The position numbers were made by a program, and so were the translations under genes. Under the pieces are notes generated by a model. The model was given only the letters and a program-made list of their open reading frames with translations. It did not search any database and was not told where the DNA came from. From the NCBI GenBank assembly GCA_033063855.1, contig CP093831.1:868001-932000 (forward strand): a stretch of 64,000 nt of DNA, written 5' to 3'. The stretch's first letter is position 1. Every line of letters begins with the position of its first letter. This document shows, one piece after another, positions 25,054 to 34,272 of the stretch. This DNA comes from Smittia aterrima. Taxonomy: Eukaryota; Arthropoda; Insecta; Diptera; Chironomidae.

Positions 25054-25499
25054 TTTGGATCTATCTGTCCGATCTCCTTATGAATGGTGTTGATGTATAT
25101 TCAGTACTTGAAATGATGAAGTAACTCCGATAAATTGAATTTATTTTTCTTCACTTGAAAAAAACTTGGCGACCGAAAAATTGCGTAGTGTGAAGCCCTA
25201 GTCTGCAATTTTGGAAGGGGCTCCAGAGTTGTAACTTATGTTTGCGTATTCTCGACTTGTTACGCTTTGTGCATCGATAATTACACTCACAGTCAACAAA
25301 CAAATTACTTAACTATAGTTTTCTTTTGGTTCTACACTTAGTTTGATTGAATAAACCACACAAAATTATTATTTTTAATTTTTGATCTGCCAACTCGATA
25401 CAACTTTGCGCAATAAAAAAGGGGATTTTCGAATTCAGGGGAAATTAATCTTTTGAACGTAGTTTACGGAAAACATTTTATAAATAAACAATCAGCAGA
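25054..25499. other. Divergent intergenic region, Chc / mitochondrial RBFA
   Basis: 446 bp between two start codons that point away from each other. It must hold the promoter and leader of both genes. I see no TATA box in a convincing position. Confidence 0.5.
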
Positions 25500-26635
25500 A
25501 TGTTGAGTCGCAAAATTTTAATATCTGCAATATCTAGTCATCGATCCTTGACGACGTCATGTAGTCTTCACAAAGGAGCTCAACTGAACAAGCAAGTTCA
25601 TATGTTAAAGAAGATTATGAGTGGTGGCAAAGAGAAAGGCAAGCGAAGGTTCATGTTCAATGAGAATCTCCCAAAACTTGAAAGCGTGAAAAAGCTTAGC
25701 GATTCAAAAGGACAAGGCAAAGAGTCCAACAGACGAATCACAGTTTTAAATAAGTTGTTCATGAAGAATATTACTGATTTGATGGCGACGGATAGATTTG
25801 CTAAAAATATTAGTGGTTACGGCATTCAGGTAAATTCATTTTAATTAAAGGTCGTTCAGAGAATAATAAAAATTTTGTTCTTCAGGTTTCATGTGTTAAA
25901 GTGTCACCAGATTTTCAATCCATCAACGTCTTCTGGCTTGCTCAAGGAGATGAGAACGACTATGCCATCGAAAGAACACTGAAATCTTTGGGCGGTCCAG
26001 TGCGACATGAGCTTTCACAACTGCGACTTATGGGAGAAGTGCCAAGAATTTACTTTGTTAAAGATAAATATTATTCGAAAGCAGCTGAAGTTGACACTCT
26101 TTTGACAAGGGCTGACTTTGGAGACGACTTTGAACCCACGGATCCTACTTTATTCATGAAGGCAAAACTTGAACTTAAAATGAAACTTCCTGAGGATGTG
26201 CGTAAAAGAATTTTCGAGGCTGAAAGTGAATTTTTAGATGAAGATGTTGTTGAGGACGAGCTTCCAGAGATGAGACATGATGTGTTGGGCGTAGATCACT
26301 CTTATATTATGAAAAAGATCACTGTTAACATCGATAAGACAAAGAAGGCATGGGACGCATTTGAAACGAGAAGTGAAACTATTCTTGCATCAACTGAACC
26401 GACGAGGGATCTCACAGGACTTCAAACTGCTGTTGATAGACTTAATAAGGAAGCAGAGGTTCGCAATGAATTTGTAAAATTCCTAGAGCGCAAACAATTT
26501 TCCAGACGAAATACGCCGGAAAGGAAAAAACACAAGAATCTTCATTCAAACGAGGAAGACGACTACAATGAAGAATATCGAGATATGGATGATAGTGGCG
26601 ATTTTATCGAAGAGGATCACGATATCAAAAAATGA
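25500..26635 (+). CDS. Mitochondrial ribosome-binding factor A (RBFA-like)
   Basis: Two exons, 25500-25829 and 25886-26635, separated by a 56-nt intron (CAG/GTAAAT...ttcAG), give 359 residues. The N-terminus (MLSRKILISAISSHRSLTTS) is Arg/Ser-rich and lacks acids, as expected of a mitochondrial presequence. Residues about 85-175 carry the RBFA KH-like fold: RRITVLNKLFMKNITDLM, the VSCVKVSPDFQSINVFWLA strand pair and LRLMGEVPRIYFVKDK. RbfA-type proteins bind the small ribosomal subunit and help mature its rRNA; the animal form works on the mitochondrial 28S subunit. The C-terminal half is charged and less conserved. It converges with RpLP2, the two stop codons being about 310 bp apart. Confidence 0.88.
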
Positions 26636-26942
26636 AGAACAAACGAAATAGTAAAATAAAAGATTTAAAATTTAGATGGAATTTGTGGTATTTTTTATTG
26701 TTGTTGATTTCATTGGGTAAGAATTGTACATCTTAGAGCTCCAACAAAAATGCTGATACCTGGAAAGAAAAGAAACTTGTTAGCAACTGATTTGAACATA
26801 TATTTGTCATTTCAATTTTGCATTGAATCTTCAGTGAGAAATTATTCAAAATCATTGTTTTATCATTCGAAAGATGGTGATAATTTAATTCATCATGGAA
26901 GATTTTGCTTTTTGTGGAATTCTTTCATGATACTGACCTAGT

Positions 26943-27496
26943 TTACTCAAAGAGACCGAAGCCCATGTCATCATCTTCCTCTTCCTCGGATTCCTCCTTC
27001 TTCTTCTCTTCTTTCTTTGCTTCAGCAGCAGCTGGGGCGGCTAAAGAATAAACACATTGTTATTAATATTGCACGATATGAGAATTATTGATTTGATCTT
27101 ACCAGCAGCTGGGGCGGCAGCAGCAGCTCCTCCGACTGGCATTGAGGAAAGCTTCTCGCGTCCTTGAGCAATCAATTCTTCGATGGATTTGCCCTTAAGT
27201 TCACCAATGATCTTGGTGACACGAGCAGCGTCAACCTCAACTCCGACCGAAGAAAGGATCTTGGTCAAATCAGCGGCAGCTGGGGATTCGTTTCCACCGA
27301 GAACGGCGAGTAAGTAAGCAGCGACGTAACGCACTGAAAATAAGAAATGAAGAAAGAGATTAGTGAATTGTTTAAAACATAACCTCGTTTATAAATTCGA
27401 GAATAGAAATGAACATTTATTTATTATTTCCGTCAATTCATTGACGAACTTCATATTCTCCAGATGCTTGATCGTCTTAACTATCGATTACTTACT
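26943..27496 (-). CDS. RpLP2: 60S acidic ribosomal protein P2
   Basis: Exons: the A of the start codon at 27496, then 27333-27103 and 27040-26943, giving 109 residues. The protein begins MRYVAAYLLAVLGG, has KILSSVGVEVD and EELIAQGREKLSSMPVGG, then an Ala/Pro hinge, an EEKKKEESEEEEDDD acidic run and the invariant P-stalk tail MGFGLFE. P2 pairs with P1 on the ribosomal stalk and recruits and stimulates elongation-factor GTPases. The start codon is split by a 162-nt intron: exon 1 ends AAAAAA/GTAAGT and exon 2 begins TGCGTTAC after ttttcAG, so only A/TG restores the conserved Met-Arg-Tyr start. Confidence 0.95.
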
Positions 27497-27576
27497 TTTT
27501 TAAGTCGTTGACACGAAACTGTGCACTGCAAAAATTATTTAATGAAATTAGCGTGTGATCGCTATGAGTTGAATTT

Positions 27577-27589
27577 CAGAAAGAAAGAG
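27577..27589 (-). promoter_or_regulatory. Candidate 5' TOP-type start of RpLP2
   Basis: The minus strand reads CTCTTTCTTTCTG, about 80-95 nt upstream of the A of the start codon. A C followed by a pyrimidine run is the usual start of ribosomal-protein mRNAs. The true transcription start is not visible from sequence alone. Confidence 0.3.
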
Positions 27590-27743
27590 TCGAACTTCGA
27601 CCGGCTTGAACTTCAGTTCTTTTTCGATCTCTGAAGTGTTCGCATTGCCCAAGTCTCAACCTGAAACTATTTTTAATGTTTTCTTCTGATTTATGAAGAT
27701 TGTGATGTAAAAAGTGCAGTTTAAGTGTCTGCAATTACTGGAA

Positions 27744-30700
27744 ATGACGCCTCCGTCACCCGTTAACAAGATTTGGAAAGTCGATCGTAAGTAGAAATCG
27801 AAATTTAAGAGAAGAAATGTTTTTGTTCTATTTCCGTTTATTTGAGGAATTTCTAATTTGTTTGTTATGCAAATCAGTTTGAAGTTTAGTGTTGAAGAGT
27901 TTTATTATAAAAGCGACGATGTGAGAACGTAATAAATTGAGAAAAATTTCACCGCCGCTGTCATCATTTTCATTTGTGCAACATTCGTGAGATCTCATCA
28001 CTTTTAGTTGGCGCCCGAAGCCTTCAGTCATAAGTAGAACTTTTATCTCTCGACGAAACCTCTACGTAACAATTCGATATAAAATTGACATAAATTAATA
28101 TTTTTGTGCAGCTAACTTGAAGTGAAAATAAGATTTCTTCAATAACCAAATGAAGAAAATTTGATAAAAGTTCTCCAAGAACATTTGTGCAATAAATTAA
28201 ATTCTAAAATATAATTTGTGCCTGAGATTTATATCCAAGGTCATTCCACATAATAATCTTGAAAGTAAAAACAGCTGAATCATGAACACAAAAGCAACAT
28301 TAGCAATATTGGGCGTCTTCGTTGGCTGCTGCTCGAACGTCGTTTTTCTCGAGTTATTGGTTAAGTAAGCAAACAAATGAATTTCCAAGTCATCTATTTA
28401 CTACTCAAGAATTTTTTAGAACTGATCCAGGTTCTGGCAATTTGATCACATTCCTTCAATTTCTCTTCATCGCGATTCATGGATTCATCTTCACTTCGAA
28501 GTTTGGGACTGTCAAACCAAAGATTGGATTAAAGGATTATTTTATTCTGGTGGCAATGTTCTTCGTGTCAAGCGTATGCAATAATTATGCCTTCGACTTC
28601 AATATTCCGATGGTGAGAATTAAGAACACACACACTTATATAAGGAACAATAAACTTTCTTTAATTTTTTTTATCAGCCTCTTCATATGATCTTCAGAGC
28701 TGGCTCACTTATTGCCAACATGATAATGGGAATAATTATATTAAGCAAACGATATGAGCTCTCAAAGTACATTTCCGTCTTTATGATATCTCTTGGGATT
28801 GTAGTCTGTACAATTGTGTCTGGCTCAAACGTTAAGAGTACTCAAGTCAATCAAGTGGAGGAAAGCGCGTTCAGTGTCTTCTTCTGGTGGACACTTGGAA
28901 TCACATTACTCACCGTAGCACTCTTCATTTCCGCCCGAATGGGATTATATCAGGAAGTTCTCTACAAGCGTTATGGGAAATATCCGGACGAAGCTCTTTT
29001 CTACACTCATTTGTTGCCACTGCCATTTTTCCTCATGCTCTATAACAACATTTGGGAACATACAGTGATTGCTACCAACTCAGAAGCATACGCCTTACCA
29101 ATTGTAGGAGCTTCGTTACCACTCCAATGGGTTTATTTGATCGGCAACGTTCTCACGCAATATCTTTGCATCAGCTCAGTTTATGTTTTAACCACCGAAT
29201 GTTCATCATTGACAGTTACCTTAGTTGTGACATTAAGAAAGTTTGTTTCTCTCTTGTTCTCCATCGTCTACTTCAGCAATCCCTTCACAATCTACCATTG
29301 GATTGGAACTCTTCTCGTTTTTATTGGGACGATAATATTCACCGAAGTTGTACCAAGAATCTGTTCATCAATGTCAGGAAAAACGGCTTCAACTTCATCC
29401 GTTCCTACCAAGAAGGTCAAAGCGAAGAAGGACGATTAATTTTTGTACAAAGGATTTATATAAATAGACAACACAGCATGGGCTTAGTCATTTTGGTTTT
29501 AATACAGAAAACAATAAAGTTAGACATTTTGGGGTCAAAAATTTTTATCATCGCAAACTGTTTTATCACTTTATTACCTTTGCCTTACAAGGCTTTTTTT
29601 TTATCAACTGATTATAATTTTCTTTTTATTTCCGATAGTCCTACAACTTCAATTGGACGCCCCAAAACCAAAGCCGGTAATTTGTGTCACAACTGTTGCG
29701 GATCGACCAAGTTTCTACGGGCTCGAGTATCATGGTGACATCAATCACAAGAGAACGGAAGAAATCTTTGACAATCGTGAGGATGGCGAATATTTAGTGA
29801 GGAAATCACCTGGGAGTGTTGATTTTTACACTTTGTCAATGCGATTTGAGGGAAAGACGAAGCACTATAAGATTTATTACAATCCAAGCTTCGGACATTT
29901 TCTCAAAGAGGATTTTAAAAGATTCGAAACAATTCAAGATCTTGTGGCTGACGGCCTTGTCAACTTCTACTTGCAAAAACATGCAGCGCCTATCATTCAA
30001 CAGATGCTCGTTCCAACTAAAAACTCGTTTCAGCAAAGTCCTTACATGACGTTAAACCGAAGGAAACTCCGAGCAATCTCAAATGAATTAAGAAGATCAA
30101 TCAAAGTTCAGGAAATAATTGACAACGACTGTAATGCAAACGGAAACAGTTTAAATGTTAGCGACGAGAATCAACCGTTGTTACTTCCTGATGTCGTCGA
30201 AGGATCAGCTGCAGCAATAAATAATAATAACTTTAGCATATCCAACACCTCGCAAGACCAAGAAAGTGAGCCTCTGCCAGTCGTTTACGAAAAACCACAT
30301 CGATTCATGATCAATAATTTCAAAGGCTTAAACTTTTGTGAGTTCTGTGGTAACTTTTTATGGGGCTTCACTGCACAAGGAGTTAAGTGCGAAGATTGCG
30401 GTTTCGTCGCTCATAAGAAATGCTCGGAACTGGTTCCAGCTAAATGCGTTCCCGATTTGAAGAAGATTCGAGGAATTTTTGGTATCGATCTTACAACAAT
30501 AGTTCAAGTTCACCAATGCCAAGTTCCTTTCATCATAATCAAATGTGTTCAAGAGGTCGAGAAACGAGGACTACAGCAAGAAGGAATTTACAGAATTTCT
30601 GGTTTTGCTGATGAGATTGAGACATTAAAGCTCGCGCTTGACAAAGACGGCGAGAAAACTGATATGAGCGAATCTTCTTATTCTGTAAACGTCATCACTG

Positions 30701-31104
30701 GAACCTTAAAATTGTACCTAAGGCTTCTTCCCATCCCACTCGTGACCTTCCAAGCTTATCCAGTTTTTATTGAAACCACAAAGGAAAAATCTGAAGAAGA
30801 AATGATTCTGAAATTAAAAGAAGCTGTCAAGACGCTGCCAGCAGCCCATCTCAACTGTTTGAAGTTCGTGATTAAGCATCTCAACCGGTAAATGAAGACA
30901 CTTTATAAAATTGAATTTTTCTAATATTTTACCTTTTTCAGTGTCGCATCACAACATGCAGTAAATAAAATGACAGATTACAACTTAGCCACTGTATTTG
31001 CTCCTACACTCGTCGCAACACCACCTCATCAATTAACTGATCTGTCGCAAGAAATTCAAATGCTATCAATGATGATAAAATTCTGTCAAACAATTTTTGC
31101 CTAA
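27744..31104 (+). CDS. RhoGAP5A: Chimaerin-type Rac GTPase-activating protein (SH2-C1-RhoGAP)
   Basis: Exons 27744-27786, 29639-30887 and 30942-31104 give 484 residues in one frame. Exon 1 (MTPPSPVNKIWKVD) joins LLQLQLDAPKP, matching the vertebrate chimaerin pattern of WK..L.QLQ..AP just before SH2. The SH2 domain (about 35-120) contains GEYLVRKSP. The C1 domain (about 215-265) begins HRFMINNF and carries the CxxC...HKKC zinc ligands. The RhoGAP domain (about 280-484) has YRISGF with the catalytic arginine, KLYLRLLPIPL and the LATVFAPTL block. Chimaerins are diacylglycerol-responsive Rac GAPs acting on actin and axon guidance. Intron 1 (1.85 kb) contains the whole Efr gene on the same strand. 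Confidence 0.9.
28282..29439 (+). CDS. Efr: Nucleotide-sugar transporter, SLC35B4/Efr type
   Basis: Exons 28282-28364, 28420-28612 and 28678-29439 give 345 residues. About ten hydrophobic helices span the protein, starting directly with TLAILGVFVGCCSNVVFLELL. Family blocks include GNLITFLQFLFIA, PLHMIFRAGSLIANM and TLRKFVSLLFSI...W.GTLLVF. The lysine-rich tail (KKVKAKKDD) is a classical dilysine ER-retrieval signal type. The fly orthologue imports nucleotide sugars (GDP-fucose, UDP-GlcNAc/xylose) into the ER/Golgi and supports O-fucosylation of Notch; the mammalian one is SLC35B4. The gene lies wholly inside intron 1 of the chimaerin-type gene, same orientation, ending 199 bp before that gene's second exon. 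Confidence 0.9.
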
Positions 31105-31556
31105 ACTTCCATGAAAAACGAATTTAACAAACGAAAAATTAATTTTTTACAAAATTTACTAATTTGTGTCGTCCAATCAATGTTTACGATAAGAAATTAA
31201 AATTGTTGTGATAAATGTTTGGAGCCCATTTAATGAAAATGATAATCTCGAAATAATTTTGTTAATGACACAGCGATCAAAAGTATTCTAACAACTGGAG
31301 ACCATTATTTCGCTACAAATTAGATGTTAACTAATTAAATATCAACAATCGTACTTTACTTGATGTACACTTTTATATTCATCAAACTAATTTTCACAGA
31401 AAATAAAACGAATATTTTAATTAATTCGGGAATTTGAATGATCTGGAGCTACTTTCAAGAAATTACTTCTGAAGTTGAAGGAATAACAATTCAATTTTAA
31501 TTTAATGCATTTTATTAACTTCTACTATTCTTCTTCAAATGCTTCACAGCTACAAA
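31105..31556. other. Convergent intergenic region, chimaerin / UQCC4-like
   Basis: AT-rich, about 450 bp between two stop codons facing each other. It should hold both 3' UTRs; no other feature is visible. Confidence 0.5.
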
Positions 31557-32015
31557 TTATTTAATATCCTCTGGATTCATTCCGAGTTCCTTCATTCGAT
31601 TGACGATTTCAGTATTGTCTTTGTTGTTCTCGATGTTGTATTTGTAGTTGATAACAAGTTGAGTTGCCTCCAAGCCAGGGACATTATCGTAAAGGCTCGT
31701 TGTCAGCTTAAGATCAACATCATTTTCCTCACGCAATATGCAGAAATAAAATAAGAAGATCGCTAAACTTCCACAAACGATGTAAACTTGACAGTCGGGC
31801 ACATCATCGATATTGACCGTTCCAGATCTTGATTCTTTTGCAGCCAACATTGCTGCTGGAGATCCAACAAATCGTATTGGCGCATTCAGATTTCTTTTTT
31901 CTGTATTTGCTGCCGAAGTTGGTTTTGGAGTGCAAAAACTTCGAGTTGGAGGTTTTGTCACTGCAATTCTTGATGCGATTTTTATTGAATGATGACACCT
32001 TGTTAATAAACTCAT
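31557..32015 (-). CDS. UQCC4/CCSMST1-like mitochondrial membrane protein
   Basis: Intronless, 152 residues. The N-terminus up to about residue 35 (MSLLTRCHHSIKIASR...TRSFCT) is basic and serine-rich like a matrix-targeting presequence. A short conserved box APIRFVGSPAA (about 45-55) corresponds to the PIEFSSSKA box of vertebrate CCSMST1. One transmembrane helix follows (VYIVCGSLAIFLFYFCI, about 77-93), ending in LREENDVD, which mirrors the LREESEAD motif of the family. UQCC4 takes part in assembly of respiratory complex III, acting with other UQCC factors on cytochrome b. The Asp/Asn-rich tail beyond residue 115 is longer than in vertebrates. Orthology is a motif-level judgement. Confidence 0.6.
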   Translation of the reverse strand: MSLLTRCHHSIKIASRIAVTKPPTRSFCTPKPTSAANTEKRNLNAPIRFVGSPAAMLAAKESRSGTVNIDDVPDCQVYIVCGSLAIFLFYFCILREENDVDLKLTTSLYDNVPGLEATQLVINYKYNIENNKDNTEIVNRMKELGMNPEDIK

Positions 32016-32196
32016 GTTTTTAATTCAGAGAATCTGATCTAGCAGAGAATATGTAATTTTTTGTGAATATTTTTTAATCGGCTAAAAATATTAGACTTGA
32101 AGCGAATTCAAAGAAAACAGACGAAATCAAATTTAAATTTTTTTCAACGTTTTATTTGGAGCGAAATGAAAAAGCTTGATTGCCAAAAAAATTAAT

Positions 32197-34083
32197 TTAA
32201 AACATGAGATTCTTGTAAGATGTAAAGTTTTGGTTGGCGTCAGATCCGTTTGTTTCATTTTTTTTTGTTCCTTGTTGCAGCATAAGCGAAAAAATTGATC
32301 CACCATTCTCAAACAAGCCCTGAAACGATACGAATCAAAAAGAATGAAAAATTGTTAAGACCATTTTACTTACGTTGGGAACACGTTGAGGTTGAGACGA
32401 TGAACGATTTTGTACTTTTCTAAACCCTGGAGGACAGACTGTCTTCTGGAAATTATCGACACTCTCAATTGGCTCCCACAACTGTTTAATAGATTGGCGT
32501 GTATCAAACACTGTGCTCTTTCGATAGCTTGCCATATCTTCCTCAACGTCGATATTGAGTTTCACCTTACTTGCTAATAAAAGGTCTTTTATCAAGAATT
32601 TGCTTCTAGCTGAGACTTTTGACCATTTAGCAGCATCTCGCAATTTGAGAATACTTTCTTTAAGTAAGACGCTTTTACTAGCTTCGCTTAAAATTTTAGT
32701 TCCAGAAGCTTTGAACACTAGCCAAAAGATTTCAATCGATGTGTTGGTCAAGTTGTTTGTTGCTGACAAAATAACCAGAAAATCGATGAGATTAGGAACA
32801 CAAACCAATCCAAGATTGAAGAGCTCTCCGTAAAATAGGCCAAACTGACAGGCCCGATTGTGCATCTTCAATTTTTTTTCAACAAATGCTGTTTCTTGGT
32901 TCTCGTGTTTCAAAGCTTCGATGTTTGCTGCTATGTCTTTAAACATCAAATAATTATCACGTTGCGATTTGATTTCGCGAAAGCACAAATCCATCAAGAC
33001 ATCTTTGAATGTTTTTGTCTCAGCTCCAATTGTTGAAATGTGAGCGAAGGCTTTGCAGAATAATGCAACAGTTGAAGGAACTTCTGCTAAAGCTCGTTCA
33101 AATATTATGACGACCATTCCTTCCAACCGTTCCTTGTTGAACTGCTTTTGAGTTAGTTCGTATCTGTAGTCAAACATATTCTCGGGCGTCAACTGCGATA
33201 TTATGGACTTGATCTCTTTCAGAAATGTACTCGTAGCTTCTGCTTCATTAATTTGCTCTTCTTTTTGCGGAACCTGAGATTCCTTCGACTCCCAGAAGTT
33301 AGCGCGTTGAACGAAAACATCAAGACACAAGAGTCTGATTCGCTCGCAATAATTTATTCTATGCTCGTCAATAATTTCTTCTAAGCGAACGAGTGCTTCC
33401 TGCACGATCTTGATACCTCTCGAATTCGTTTCCATCTTAAGTCCAGCAGTAACGTAAAGGATATGAAAGCATTCTATATCGAGCTCTGTTGGATTTTTTG
33501 GTTCAAAGAGAATGTGTTTTATACAGAGCTCGAGGACTCGCAAATTGATAATGCCAACATTGAAGAGCTCGGCGATGAGCTTGACGATTCCAGTTGCCTT
33601 TAAATGTGACTTTGTACGAACGACATTCTCGATTTTTAAAGCTTCTCTAGCAATTAGATTCTTCTCGGCCTTCATAGCATTTTGAAATCCAATGTGCTCA
33701 TCATGACTCTTGAAGACAAATTTGTTTTTGCTGTAAATGGTGAAATTAAGTTTGGATATCTCTAAGAAAGTTTATTGACATTACCGAATATCCGTAAACT
33801 TTATTTGTAGAATGTTGCGGAGTTGATGATTAAACTGATTGACCTTTGTTTTGGAATCAGCTGGATTCGGTTCGAAGAATTCTGCTACCTGCTTGCAAAT
33901 CTTTGCATACTCTAAAGCTGTCAGATTATTTCCAAAAACAGCTTGTTCAGAGAATTGGTTAATGATGTTACGAAAACATTCATCATCCGACGAAAGATGA
34001 TCAGCGGACGAGAGAAGATTTTCAGGCATCAATTGTTGAAATGACATCAAAAGAATGCGGCAAGATCCAATGTGTTGATTCAT
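32197..34083 (-). CDS. Tandem MIF4G-domain protein (eIF4G-related)
   Basis: Exons 34083-33785, 33730-32374 and 32319-32197 give 592 residues; an in-frame ATG at 34137 would add 18. Two consecutive MIF4G HEAT folds are readable. The first (about 35-225) has YAKICKQVAEFF, FNHQLRNILQIKF, TGIVKLIAELFNVGII and ERIRLLCLDVF. The second (about 235-440) has QLTPENMFDYRYELT, KERLEGMVVIIFERAL, FKDVLMDLCFREI, FGLFYGELFNLGLVC and ARSKFLIKDLLLA. MIF4G domains bind eIF4A, RNA or decay factors. There is no RGG/RNA-binding, MA3 or W2 domain and no obvious eIF4E-binding motif, so it is not eIF4G itself; a regulator of translation is inferred. UPF2 also has repeated MIF4G domains but is twice as long. Confidence 0.65.
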
Positions 34084-34272
34084 CTTAAGAACCTTTCGTT
34101 TTCTGTGAATTTGATTATAATTTAGATCTTTATACATTTATAAATGTATCTTATAAAAGATCTTACGCTATAAATGTTTGTTTCTGCTTTTTATTGAATT
34201 GAAAAAATCTCAAATTGTTAGCTCGATATCGCGCACCCCGATAATTTTTATTCAAATTCAACGGATCTTTTA

